A stretch of DNA of 19,743 nt from Treponema sp. (GCA_017421145.1 JAFOTA010000081.1:1-19743); one strand, 5' to 3'; counted from the first letter of the stretch, positions 8,701-16,870 are shown. Notes: a model not told the origin generated them from the sequence alone. A program made the numbers and translations.

Positions 8701-8961
8701 GCGGTAGATTGAACCGAGGAAATTCATCGATACGACGTCTTTCGGATTTTTTTCTATCAGCTGCTTGTAGATCGGAATGGCTTTGGCATCATTTCCTGAT
8801 TTCTGATACAAATCTCCAAGTGCGAAAAGCAAATCCGTATTGTCAGGATCCGACAAAAGCAACGTCCTGTACAAGCGGGTAGCAAGACTGTAATCACGGG
8901 AAAGGACTGCAGCGTTTGCCCTCTCCAGCATGAGGTTTGCATTAGAATTGTTGTCACTCAT
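5767..8961 (-). CDS. large TPR protein with acidic Ser/Glu/Asp-rich linker and conserved-looking C-terminal domain
   Basis: 1064 residues in three parts. Residues about 5-470 hold roughly 13 consecutive 34-residue tetratricopeptide repeats, many with the canonical G-Y and A-x-x-x-Y spacing and Pro at the repeat end, forming a protein-binding solenoid. Residues about 480-940 are a low-complexity acidic region dominated by Glu, Asp and Ser with few hydrophobics, likely disordered. Residues about 945-1064 return to a compact amphipathic helical composition (SVDLFVKLKDLSAYLP onward) and probably fold. There is no signal peptide or membrane span, so it should act in the cytoplasm as a scaffold. 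The start ATG has AGAGGA at a good distance. It follows the LamG-type gene after a 66-base gap and precedes tyrA by six bases. The partner and process are unknown. Confidence 0.92.
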   Translation of the reverse strand: MSDNNSNANLMLERANAAVLSRDYSLATRLYRTLLLSDPDNTDLLFALGDLYQKSGNDAKAIPIYKQLIEKNPKDVVSMNFLGSIYRRIKQWDDSIDILEKAVIVDETNMQTFYNLGFTYKLMGRNEEAIQCFNTVVEENPNDVLAYNHIGSIYASENEHDKAVSAYQRGLKIDPNHPILHLNMAHSYEKLGSDDLAANEYELALRSKPGWLDAIDGYADLLLKKRDIKSVSEMLSQAIRLNPQVASVHSKMGHVYGMQGNYVDAESEFTTALKINSKNYDSFADLAEILFKNGKIVDSIRTMKKGDEICADSDPKFMARYAELMMDADKLNAAGHKIKMLWEKDPDDIETLNLLGQYYICRGEDAKAEGCYQKIKKLDPAYMEYLVSSARRYNQTGRYGKAEGNVRKFLQADVNNENAMVVLADSLEKQNRLEEALDEYQKLAALDLDNIFYKASLERLAQAIEDAQEDFESVQGEGEEREEAAAAMDDLESQMRGTTDDGSAYDSNAIMPSFDFNDMDGKKLSQAQMIQERNRGYSFEGLTTEDHSMASPFSPNIDEEIMASNPQLDDFESLVPEPEKEPVEASGGFVNAMPSDGTGMGNGPSESLMSGKFLDEDIDGTKKVPDRTLNVSDGFDDTEDDFTEDDVPPARPAKSRPAAAKAPEPYSEADDDEVQAVESSYEPEPEPVSAAPAESLPDSDFDFSMDESAEDINQDSESNEESFEPASEESTEVSMEGDEDIFDSEEQEEAGGMEFSDEELVSGEEEIIDHVSDGIENDEEEPDNGYGFSFEDDDGSSVFDKGGTESSPESFDDGNDGNDENDFTVENDFETVESSDESETEPSGLSGNNGASGLSSGSGNSAPSGNASPAEGIESSDGELDSENIEPSESTGYGTAETYESPVSENMLDADENEEEIEMPSVSDITAAAANESVLASAGALLHEKSPVFEQEDGDSIKLSVDLFVKLKDLSAYLPVDKKQKFLESRENLQLEYLIKKLSGEAGLLETAHDIRERLNLSDDDDLDMDVDAARNILSHMKGYIESLPDQNIAKSLESEVDAAISKL

Positions 8962-8991
8962 TTTTATCCTCTCTTTTTAATGCAAAACAAT

Positions 8992-9013
8992 CCCGGCATG
9001 AAAACATACCAGG
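8992..9013 (-). terminator. stem-loop between the LamG-type gene and the TPR gene (weak terminator or processing site)
   Basis: Read on the minus strand, CCTGGTATG (9013-9005), a TTTT loop, and CATGCCGGG (9000-8992) pair over all nine positions when two G-U wobbles are allowed; the + strand reading has two mismatches. A modest T-rich stretch follows (ATTGTTTTGC). It could partly end transcription after the LamG-type gene or protect the upstream mRNA, setting different levels for the two genes. Confidence 0.45.
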
Positions 9014-9027
9014 ATCATCAGGGATTT

Positions 9028-10524
9028 TTAATCAGCGGTTCCCTTCCTTAAAGGCCGTGCATAGACTTCCTTTGAAAGTACGCCTATGATCCGGTCATCA
9101 AGCTTAGAATAAGTTGCCACCGCAAAATAATAAATCTTTCCGTTTTTAAGTCCGTTCAAAGTAACTTTGTTGACGTTTCCGACGTTGATCGGTGAGTCTC
9201 CCTTGTACGCTTCACGGCCAAGATATTCGCCAGGACGCTCGCCGTAATATATGTAGTATCCGCCGGCATCGTCATCGACTGAATAGCTCCATGTGAGGGT
9301 CACCTGCCCGTTACCCGGTTCCGCAACCAATGTGAACGGTGGAAGCGGAGAAAGATGTTCCGTGAAATGCAGGTCAAGCTGGGTTACCGAAGGTGTTTTT
9401 GAACCGCCGCCGTCCGGGTAAAGATCGACCGCAACCTGGAAATACATTCCGCTCACGTTTTCTATCGTCTTGTGATTGTCAACGGGAATCCATTCAGGCT
9501 CATTGTCAGTCCAGCTGAAATAATTGTCACCGCTTCTAACATACATGACGACATCTGTCTGGGCAGGCTCGTTCGTTATTGCATCAATCCTGTTGAGTAT
9601 GGCGCACCTTGAAACGAGAAGAGGCTCAGTAACGAAGCGTCCGCCTGTACTCTTGTATGAATCATAGCGCAGTGAAGATGCAGTGCTGCTTTCCGCCGAA
9701 CGCTGGATATGGAAATCATCGATGCGCCCGGTATATGAAGGACAGATTTCAAGATCTGCGACAACGCCAAGGTACGGACTGTAGATCGATCCGTTTTCAC
9801 GTCCGTTGGTAGTAAGGTATTTCATGTCCTCAAGCTTTCCGTCGATGCGGTATTCCAAAAGACCCGTGTCGTCATTGTAGCTGATCGAATGGTGGGACCA
9901 CACGTTAGGAACTATGATCTTGTATCCAGAGAGGCTTATCTCACCGCCGTTGTCCTTGTAGCCGTTGAAGACATTGGTGAATTCCCAGCGGAGGCGGTTG
10001 TTGAAAAAGCTTGCGTAAATCATCTGGTAGAGAGGCCATCCGTTTTCCGTGCGTGAGGATCTCCATGAAAGAACCACTTCACCGTTGTCAGCCACTGAAG
10101 GATTAAGCCAGAATTCGATTATAAAGGAACCGGTCAGACCTGATTTTCCGAAAATGGTGTCACGTCCTCCTGATATGCGCATTCCACCGTCACCACGGCT
10201 TAGGCCGGATCCCTTTCCCATTTTTGCCGACTGCGAACGCTGGAATTTATTGGAGCGCACGGTATATTTTCCGGCTGTGTCACCGAAAGATCCGTCCTCA
10301 AAATCAAGGAGCAGGTCAGTCGTATCAGCAACGCGCCTGTTGTTCGTGTCAAGCTGAATGCAATCATAACCGTAGCGGCCTGAACCGACGGTCACTCCGT
10401 CCATTTTCTGAACTTTTGTCCAGCCGTTCTTTCCGCCCAAAGTCACAACCCTTTCATCGGCGGAACCAAGAGCGGCAGTCAGTAGACAAAACACCGCGAA
10501 AAAAAGTATCCTTTTGCTATGCAT
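9028..10524 (-). CDS. secreted LamG-like / fibronectin type III protein
   Basis: 498 residues. An N-terminal signal peptide (MHSKR, then a hydrophobic core to about residue 19, likely cleavage near GSA-DE at 22) sends it to the periplasm or surface; there is no lipobox Cys. Residues about 65-275 resemble a concanavalin/LamG jelly-roll: FIIEFWLNPS, WSHHSISYND, LEYRIDGK and GRIDDFHIQ are the usual strand motifs of that fold. Residues about 395-490 look like one fibronectin type III domain (PPFTLVAEPGNGQVTLTWS, then YYIYYGE and YYFAVATYS). Carbohydrate or protein binding at the envelope is the likely role; no catalytic residues are apparent. The ATG has AGGTGG eight bases upstream. It is first in a probable operon with the TPR gene and tyrA, and its start overlaps that of uvrC. 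Confidence 0.85.
   Translation of the reverse strand: MHSKRILFFAVFCLLTAALGSADERVVTLGGKNGWTKVQKMDGVTVGSGRYGYDCIQLDTNNRRVADTTDLLLDFEDGSFGDTAGKYTVRSNKFQRSQSAKMGKGSGLSRGDGGMRISGGRDTIFGKSGLTGSFIIEFWLNPSVADNGEVVLSWRSSRTENGWPLYQMIYASFFNNRLRWEFTNVFNGYKDNGGEISLSGYKIIVPNVWSHHSISYNDDTGLLEYRIDGKLEDMKYLTTNGRENGSIYSPYLGVVADLEICPSYTGRIDDFHIQRSAESSTASSLRYDSYKSTGGRFVTEPLLVSRCAILNRIDAITNEPAQTDVVMYVRSGDNYFSWTDNEPEWIPVDNHKTIENVSGMYFQVAVDLYPDGGGSKTPSVTQLDLHFTEHLSPLPPFTLVAEPGNGQVTLTWSYSVDDDAGGYYIYYGERPGEYLGREAYKGDSPINVGNVNKVTLNGLKNGKIYYFAVATYSKLDDRIIGVLSKEVYARPLRKGTAD
10483..10512 (+). promoter_or_regulatory. candidate uvrC promoter inside the LamG-type gene
   Basis: TAGACA (10483-10488, one mismatch to the -35 consensus), an 18-base spacer and TATCCT (10507-10512) predict transcription starting at 10519, the A of the uvrC ATG. 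It lies wholly within the signal-peptide codons of the divergent gene. Confidence 0.45.
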
Positions 10525-12570
10525 TTATCCGACCACCTGTCATCAACTGATTTACCATCATCAAATCCTCCCGACCCTAAACAAGCCGCAACGCAGAATT
10601 TCAGGGAAATACTGCACCAGACGGCTCTCAAGGCCCCAAACCAAAGCGGAGTCTATCTCTGGCGCAATGGAGAGGGAACCATTATTTATGTAGGCAAGGC
10701 AAAAAACCTTAAAAACCGCCTGACATCCTATTTTAGCGGAAACAAGGACATCAAGACAAGATTGCTGGTCAGCCGTGCCAGAAGCATAGAATATATCACG
10801 ACAAACAACGAATATGAGGCGTTCCTGCTTGAAAACAACCTCATAAAGCAGCATACGCCGCGCTACAACATAAATCTCAAGGACGGAAAATCATATCCGG
10901 TCCTAAGAATCACGAACGAAGAATTCCCCCGTATTTTCAAAACCAGGCACATTGTCCAGGACGGCTCAAAATATTTCGGACCGTTCCCGGATGCAAGCGC
11001 GCTCGATACATTTATAGAAACAATCTACGAAATATATCCGTTACGGCACTGCAAGTCCTTCCGAAAAAAAAATCCGGAAACCGGCTCCGCCTGCATGTAT
11101 TACCACATAGGACGATGCCTTGCCCCATGCCTTGGAAAATGCGGTTCTTCCACCTATGATGAATTTATCGAAGAAATCTCGAGCCTTCTTGAGAACAAAG
11201 GCGGCGAAAGTACAAAAAAACTTGAAAACGCGATGAAAGAAGCCGCAAAATCGCTTGATTTCGAAAAGGCGGCAAGACTCAGGGACGGCATAAAAGCGCT
11301 TTCAGTCCTGCACAACCAGAACATCGTGGAAGGCTTTGACGGTGATGACAGGGACTACATAGCTTCATGGCGCGACGGAGAGCTTGTAAGCTTCACTGTA
11401 CTTAAAATCCGCACGGGAAAGCTTTTGGGAAGGGACAACTACAGGACTGTCACGCTGAACGAAGACGTTGAGGTCATACCGGAATTCATGGGCGCATACT
11501 ACACGGAAAAAGAGCTTGTTCCTCCTAAGATCTACATAATGAGCCAGGAAGGACTTGATTATATGTCCAGGTGGTTTTCCGAAACATACGGAGCCTCGGA
11601 CTGCATAACCATGGTGACCGAATCCATGCCGGGAGCAAAGCTTCACATGGCGGCGATCGAAATGGCAAGGCAGAACGCAAGGGAAGACATAATCAGGCGG
11701 CAGAGGGAGCGCGGAGATTTCCCAGCAATGAAAGAACTTCAGCAGATTCTTTCTCTTGAAAAGATTCCGGTAAGGATAGAAGGATTTGACATCGCACACA
11801 TCGGCGGAAAATTTCCTGTCGCTTCGCTCATAAGCTTTTACAACGGAAATCCTGATAAAAAGAACTACAGATATTTCAGGCTCAAAACAACGGACGGAAG
11901 CATCGATGATTTCCAGTCCATGAGGGAGGCGACTTCACGAAGGTATTCAAGGCTCGTAAACGAAAACAAGGAGCTTCCCGACCTGATTCTGATTGACGGA
12001 GGCATAGGCCAGGTAAATGCAGTTGACGGAATACTAAAATCCCTTGACCTTGACATTCCGGTTGCAGGACTTGCAAAACGTGATGAGGAAATATGGCTTC
12101 CCCACAGCCAGGCTCCGATATGCCTTCCGAAACGAAGCGATGCGCTGCGTCTTTTGCAGAGAGTGCGCGATGAAACCCACAGATTTGCGACAAGCAGAAA
12201 CCAGACACTGAGGACAAAAGAAAACATAGTTTCACCGTTCGCCGGTCTTCCGGGAATCGGAGAAAAAAGGGAAAAAATCCTCATAAAAAAATATTCCGAC
12301 CTTGAATCGCTTGCAAAGGCTCCTGAAGCTGAACTTGCGCAGCTATTGCATGTAAGGGCAGACAAAGCGTCCGAAATACTTTTGGCGGCAAAAGTCGCTT
12401 ATGAAAAGCAAAAGGACAAAAAAGAACAGCAGATGCAGTCGCTCGATGAAGCCGGAACCACATGGCAGAAAGCCGCAAGATACAAAGCAGTGTCAGACCT
12501 TGCGTCTCTTGCAGCCGAAGACGATTATGACGACGGAACATTGACGGCCGCATCGGACACCGACATTTAA
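10519..12570 (+). CDS. uvrC: UvrABC excinuclease subunit C
   Basis: Makes the dual incisions in nucleotide excision repair with UvrA and UvrB. The 683 residues contain all family parts in order: GIY-YIG nuclease (GVYLWRN to IIYVGKAKNLKNRL, about 43-70), four cysteines placed as in iron-sulphur UvrC proteins (C178, C192, C200, C204), a UVR motif that binds UvrB (about 235-270), the RNase H-like 5' nuclease with D424, D493 and H554, and a helix-hairpin-helix region (LPGIGEKREKIL). About 30 Ser/Pro-rich residues precede the GIY-YIG domain and about 55 polar residues trail the HhH; both are unusual additions. The ATG at 10519 is the only standard start codon before the domain and has no Shine-Dalgarno. 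It converges with the 720-residue gene across 13 bases. Confidence 0.97.
   Translation: MHLSDHLSSTDLPSSNPPDPKQAATQNFREILHQTALKAPNQSGVYLWRNGEGTIIYVGKAKNLKNRLTSYFSGNKDIKTRLLVSRARSIEYITTNNEYEAFLLENNLIKQHTPRYNINLKDGKSYPVLRITNEEFPRIFKTRHIVQDGSKYFGPFPDASALDTFIETIYEIYPLRHCKSFRKKNPETGSACMYYHIGRCLAPCLGKCGSSTYDEFIEEISSLLENKGGESTKKLENAMKEAAKSLDFEKAARLRDGIKALSVLHNQNIVEGFDGDDRDYIASWRDGELVSFTVLKIRTGKLLGRDNYRTVTLNEDVEVIPEFMGAYYTEKELVPPKIYIMSQEGLDYMSRWFSETYGASDCITMVTESMPGAKLHMAAIEMARQNAREDIIRRQRERGDFPAMKELQQILSLEKIPVRIEGFDIAHIGGKFPVASLISFYNGNPDKKNYRYFRLKTTDGSIDDFQSMREATSRRYSRLVNENKELPDLILIDGGIGQVNAVDGILKSLDLDIPVAGLAKRDEEIWLPHSQAPICLPKRSDALRLLQRVRDETHRFATSRNQTLRTKENIVSPFAGLPGIGEKREKILIKKYSDLESLAKAPEAELAQLLHVRADKASEILLAAKVAYEKQKDKKEQQMQSLDEAGTTWQKAARYKAVSDLASLAAEDDYDDGTLTAASDTDI
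10533..10538 (-). promoter_or_regulatory. Shine-Dalgarno of the LamG-type gene, inside uvrC
   Basis: AGGTGG on the minus strand, eight bases before the ATG at 10524. It fixes that start even though it overlaps uvrC codons 5-7. Confidence 0.6.
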
Positions 12571-12583
12571 TGAAGCTCTGATT

Positions 12584-14746
12584 TTACCTGCACGCTTTTT
12601 CAAAGGCATACTGGAGAATATCCACGTTACGGCACTTTGACACGATCTGTATGTAGTCAAATTTTATTTCCTGCCACAACGGAGATTTAGCCTCGCTTTT
12701 TTTCCAAAGAAAGTTGACGGCTTTTTTTCCGTACTCAGAAAGAGAATGTTCGTCGGATGAAAAATCCATGCCCAGGAACTGGAGAAGCTTTTTGTCCGTC
12801 TCAATGCTTTTCTGATTTTCATTTTTCAAAAGGCAATCCAAAACCGTTTTCAAAACCGAAGCCTGATGCTCGTTTTCCGGCACTGCATTTTTACGGCAGA
12901 TTTTTTCTATGAGCGAAAAGCATACGTTTTTTGAAACCTTGTTTTCCATCATACATATTTTTGAAAGCGCATCCTTTGAGGCAAAATCTTCTTTTCCTTC
13001 GTAAATGAATTTGACGAGAACTTCATCCGCACTTTCGTCACCGGAAGATGCAAGCGAAAGAAGATACTCCACGCTGTCTTTAAGAACCGTTTTCTGTGAA
13101 TCAGTGAAAGAGCCTGCCATCTCAAGAGTCCGGGAACAGACATGGCACAAAAAGAGCCTTGAGCTTTCATCAGATTTAAGGCCGTCAAGAATCTCGCGGT
13201 TGAACTGGATTTTCTTCGCAGTGTCATCGCCGAAACCTGAATAGAACTGTCCGTATATTTTTTCTTTCAACACTGAATTCCTGCACGACCTCATGCACAG
13301 GAAATTTTTTATCGTGTTGAGTATTTCAAGCGGATCCGATTCATAATTGTCTTTCAGATAGTCAACGCATTTTTGCCTTGATGCATCCAGACCGTCATCA
13401 GCACCATCGGTTCCTTCAAGACTCAAGATTTTTGCAGCGACGGAAACTGAAGCCCTTGCATATTTACCGGAAAAAACTTCAGGTACGATGCAGTCCCTTA
13501 TCCATGGAACAAGAGCATGAAGGTCATCCTTTACCAAATCAAAATACCTTGAAAAAGCCTCTGCCCTCACCCTGTCATTTCTTGAATGATCCGAAACCAC
13601 AAGAGTAACGAGCTTTTCTATCCTGGGTTTTTCATCTGCCCGCTCGTCTGCAACCTCAAACACTACGTCAAGGCACTTTTTGTTTATGTCCCATCCGCTT
13701 TCGCTTTTGCACAATATGTCGCTGATTATTTCAAAAGGAAAATAAATCATGCTGTTGTTTTTTTCTTTCGCATATTTTTCAATCAGCTGATATTGGATTC
13801 CCGGATTGCATGAATATTCGCCGAGAATTCTGAACGCTTCGTTCAATTTCCAATTTGATATCGGAACAAAGGAACCTGATTCGCCGAGCTTTTTTATCTG
13901 CGCGACGCTCACATAATAATTTATGAACTGAAGCAGGAATTCTTCGTATGATATGTCCAGGATTTTTTTTCCGTTTTCATCACGTCCGAATTTTTTTCTT
14001 ACATCCTCAATAAAATCAAACAGCTCTTCTATTGATGAAGGAGAAACACGCTCATAAAAATCAGTGCGTTTTTTTTCTATGCAGCATGACACTACGCGGC
14101 TCAGGGCTTCAAAAACCTTCGACGCTTTTTTTTCAAAACCGGACAAAGCCTTCTCTTTTTCAGATGCGGCTATTTTTTTCTTGAACGGACCGAAACCTTT
14201 GGGAGTAAGCTCTGCGCTCACCTTTGCCACTGCAGATTTCAAAAGAGCGGCACAGGATTCAAGCGACTTAGGAGATGCGTTGAATTCCGAAAGATCAAGC
14301 ATCATGAAAAACCTGTCGTCAGAAATATCCGAAAGAGGATTTTTTCCGTCCGTGCATGATTTTATTATTATGTCATCAATGCGTTCTTTTCTAAGAGAGT
14401 ATTTTTCTTCGATAGCTCCAAGCCGCGCGGCTTCAAAAAAACGGCTTTTACCGGACGCAAATTTTTCAGGCTTCTGCCAGACTTTTTCCAGAACCGCATC
14501 AGAAAACGTAAGAAGCGGACAATGGTCTTCTCCCATAAGATCTTCAAAAATAAATTTGTCGATCCCATCATGGAAATAATCTTCCGACATCTGATACAGC
14601 TGCTCACCGGAAAGATTCTGACCGCCCTTTTCTATGACGGAAAGAATTTTCGCCTCATTTTTTTTGAGCGCATTAATATAGTTTTCTTTAGGACCTGCAT
14701 CAAGCAAGCTCAAATCTTTTGTTCCGGCCATGACTTCATTTTCCAT
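12584..14746 (-). CDS. large soluble helical protein of unknown function (last gene of a three-gene unit)
   Basis: Not recognised. The ATG at 14746 (MENEVMAGTK) is preferred: it lies four bases after the upstream gene stop and has AGGA about nine bases before it. A longer start at 14785 would overlap the membrane gene by 35 bases. The product is 720 residues, Lys/Glu/Ser-rich, with no signal peptide or membrane segment. Most of it reads as amphipathic helices in pairs, for example the tract from about residue 370 to 650, which has the feel of HEAT- or ARM-type helical repeats without clear repeat signatures. It is encoded downstream of two membrane proteins, suggesting a cytoplasmic partner of a membrane complex. 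That is inference from order only. Confidence 0.82.
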   Translation of the reverse strand: MENEVMAGTKDLSLLDAGPKENYINALKKNEAKILSVIEKGGQNLSGEQLYQMSEDYFHDGIDKFIFEDLMGEDHCPLLTFSDAVLEKVWQKPEKFASGKSRFFEAARLGAIEEKYSLRKERIDDIIIKSCTDGKNPLSDISDDRFFMMLDLSEFNASPKSLESCAALLKSAVAKVSAELTPKGFGPFKKKIAASEKEKALSGFEKKASKVFEALSRVVSCCIEKKRTDFYERVSPSSIEELFDFIEDVRKKFGRDENGKKILDISYEEFLLQFINYYVSVAQIKKLGESGSFVPISNWKLNEAFRILGEYSCNPGIQYQLIEKYAKEKNNSMIYFPFEIISDILCKSESGWDINKKCLDVVFEVADERADEKPRIEKLVTLVVSDHSRNDRVRAEAFSRYFDLVKDDLHALVPWIRDCIVPEVFSGKYARASVSVAAKILSLEGTDGADDGLDASRQKCVDYLKDNYESDPLEILNTIKNFLCMRSCRNSVLKEKIYGQFYSGFGDDTAKKIQFNREILDGLKSDESSRLFLCHVCSRTLEMAGSFTDSQKTVLKDSVEYLLSLASSGDESADEVLVKFIYEGKEDFASKDALSKICMMENKVSKNVCFSLIEKICRKNAVPENEHQASVLKTVLDCLLKNENQKSIETDKKLLQFLGMDFSSDEHSLSEYGKKAVNFLWKKSEAKSPLWQEIKFDYIQIVSKCRNVDILQYAFEKACR

Positions 14747-14750
14747 AACT

Positions 14751-15935
14751 CTATTCCTGATTTTTTTCATTTGTGGATGCCGCAATGTTCCTGACGATTT
14801 TTTCTATTTCATCCTTGTCAGAAGCAAGCGCTATTTTTTTAAGCTCATTTTTTTCCGTGCAGATTTCTTTTACCGCACTTTCTTTCAAAAAGAGCCTGTC
14901 ATAACATGCAAAATCATTTTGATTCAAAACATAATTTTCCAAAAGCTCACCGCACATTTTTTCAACGCCGGCATCAGAGGATTTCGTGAAAATGAAAATG
15001 AACAACGTGTAGATCACAAGCGAAAAAAGCTGTGCGACCGTGTAAAGGATTCCAGGATTCACGGTATATTCCCCGGTGGACAAAAATTTTTCAAGCAAAG
15101 GTTCGACCACTTTCATGACAGCATTGAAAAAACTGTCGAACGCAAACATGCCTATTCCCAAAACGAGAAGTGCGATGACGACAATAATCACGATTCCTAT
15201 CCATCCGGTGAAAAAAGAAAGAATGAACGTCACTGTTTTTTTAACGGCAGACACCAAAGCCTTCCATGCCTTGACGACAAATTTCCTGACGCTGTCCCGC
15301 CTGTTTTTTTTACCGCGCACGTCAAGATTAGCCTCGCCTATTTTCGATATGTGGCGCACGATTCCTATGACGCATGCAATCGAAAGGAAGAAAATCAAAA
15401 AGCGCAGGATCGTGTTTCCTTCGACAAACTGAAGGTACATGTTGTCTTCCATAAAATAAAAGAGAAAGCATTTCAGCACCAAAAGCAGGAGACCGAAAAT
15501 CAAAGTTGAAAAAGGTTCTGGTCCCGTAAACCTCACTTTTTTCGTTTTCATGCCCTGGGTCAGAGTGCTTCCTGCAAGATAGACCAATGCAATTATTATT
15601 TCCATGAAACCGAATCCTGAAATCGGTATAAGGACAACGTTGAAAAATCCTGAGCTGAACAAAATGTATGAAATGAATTCTATTACGTCAAAAAATGAAA
15701 AATCATTTTTTCTTCCTGAGCATGCATGCGCATATTCATAAAGATTGAACGCATTCAAAACGGCAAGCACAAAAGTCGTCATGACGGCAAAGTTGTTGTT
15801 GATCCCAAGACGGATATACCCTGCCCTTGACTGGTAGATTATGGAAAGCAAAAAGCAGGCGAGCGACATTCCCAGCATGAAGATTTTTTTTGAACATTCA
15901 GTAAACGCAGTATTTTTTATTTTCTGTGATTTCAT
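14751..15935 (-). CDS. polytopic membrane protein of unknown function
   Basis: Not recognised. 394 residues with roughly eight hydrophobic spans (near residues 18-35, 48-66, 85-104, 108-126, 142-160, 175-193, a long one at 236-266, and 298-317). A basic cytoplasmic-type loop (RGKKNRRDSVRKF, about 207-220) lies before the long span. The C-terminal 75 residues are charged and soluble, with two cysteines and a Lys/Glu-rich helix. The ATG has AGGGG five bases upstream and sits eight bases after the preceding stop, so it is co-transcribed with its neighbours. No transporter or channel signature was seen. The large Lys-rich segment between the two halves may contact the soluble products of the same unit. 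Confidence 0.82.
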   Translation of the reverse strand: MKSQKIKNTAFTECSKKIFMLGMSLACFLLSIIYQSRAGYIRLGINNNFAVMTTFVLAVLNAFNLYEYAHACSGRKNDFSFFDVIEFISYILFSSGFFNVVLIPISGFGFMEIIIALVYLAGSTLTQGMKTKKVRFTGPEPFSTLIFGLLLLVLKCFLFYFMEDNMYLQFVEGNTILRFLIFFLSIACVIGIVRHISKIGEANLDVRGKKNRRDSVRKFVVKAWKALVSAVKKTVTFILSFFTGWIGIVIIVVIALLVLGIGMFAFDSFFNAVMKVVEPLLEKFLSTGEYTVNPGILYTVAQLFSLVIYTLFIFIFTKSSDAGVEKMCGELLENYVLNQNDFACYDRLFLKESAVKEICTEKNELKKIALASDKDEIEKIVRNIAASTNEKNQE

Positions 15936-15943
15936 ATCCGCCC

Positions 15944-16786
15944 CTATTTTTTTTCAATCGGAATCCTATATGCCGGGAAGCTTCCGACAAACCAATCGAG
16001 TATAAAATGCTTGCTGATTTTTTCCTCGCACCACTTGTGCATTTTTTCAAGGGCATCGCGCTGTCTTACGCACGTTCCATTTTCACCGAGCTGCGCGGCA
16101 TAATCATTTCTGACTTTTTCAATTTCCTTTTGTGTCTGCGCAACTTCCATATCGGAATTGCCCGAGCTTTTTTTCTTTGCGGAAATATAAAGGCAGATTA
16201 TGTCAGCTTCGGTAGATGTAATCGTCACTGCACCGTCTTCAATGAACGTCCTTATGTAATTTTCATAAAGTTCCAGATTCGACGAATTGTCTTTTTTCAG
16301 GTTCGCGCTTTTTCCCTGCTCAAAATATTTGATGCAAAAATAAGGAACCGCCTCAAGATAATATATGCTGTTTGCAACATGATTTTTTTCAAAGAAAGAT
16401 TTCAAATCCACGGAGCGGAGGACGAAATAAACGGAGCTCATGGATTCTGCATTCTTGTCTTTTTTTGACTGCCTGAGATAATAGTTTTTAAAATTGCGGA
16501 GATATGCAAGCACCTGGGGATCAGAAAAAGAGTCATCGAGCAAATCGATTTTTTCAACGGCAGAATCTCCGTCACCGTTTTCAATGTCTATGATAATCTC
16601 CTGGACTGCCTTTACCTCAACGTTTTGTGAATCAGCCTTGGTCATGGCACCTGAATCAACTACGACGGCAGATGTAAAGACATAGCGGAAAATCACCGCG
16701 GCGCAAAGTGCGGTAAGAGCCAATCCTGCAACGAGTCTTATCCAATTTATAAAATTCTGCTTCCTTCGCTCAATTCTCCTGCTCAT
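15944..16786 (-). CDS. single-span membrane protein with extracytoplasmic domain, unknown function
   Basis: Not recognised. The start is taken as the ATG at 16786 (MSRRIERRKQN), which has GGAG six bases upstream; ATG 16798 lies too close to the predicted transcription start and 16882 lies upstream of the promoter. The 280-residue product has a short, very basic N-terminus, one membrane span (about residues 14-38), then an Asp/Glu/Lys-rich domain with several predicted helices that should lie outside the cytoplasmic membrane. The topology resembles an assembly or sensor subunit. It is the first gene of a tight three-gene unit and has its own strong promoter. It ends in a run of eight A in the codons for EKK before the stop. 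Confidence 0.8.
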   Translation of the reverse strand: MSRRIERRKQNFINWIRLVAGLALTALCAAVIFRYVFTSAVVVDSGAMTKADSQNVEVKAVQEIIIDIENGDGDSAVEKIDLLDDSFSDPQVLAYLRNFKNYYLRQSKKDKNAESMSSVYFVLRSVDLKSFFEKNHVANSIYYLEAVPYFCIKYFEQGKSANLKKDNSSNLELYENYIRTFIEDGAVTITSTEADIICLYISAKKKSSGNSDMEVAQTQKEIEKVRNDYAAQLGENGTCVRQRDALEKMHKWCEEKISKHFILDWFVGSFPAYRIPIEKK

Positions 16787-16806
16787 CTCATTCTCCATTA
16801 TACAAC

Positions 16807-16842
16807 ATTCTATATTATAAGCAATGAATAATGTATTTTCAA
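16807..16842 (-). promoter_or_regulatory. promoter of the three-gene membrane operon
   Basis: TTGAAA (16842-16837), 17 bases, and a perfect TATAAT (16819-16814) on the minus strand predict a start near 16807 and a leader of about 20 bases with GGAG placed for the ATG at 16786. Confidence 0.7.
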
Positions 16843-16870
16843 GTTTTTCGGGATTCCATTTAAAAAGCTT

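Noticed and set aside
14730..15509. 259-residue + strand open frame opposite the polytopic membrane gene
   Set aside because: It is rich in His/Phe/Lys as expected from the complement of the real gene, and the minus-strand frame has clear membrane spans and an SD.
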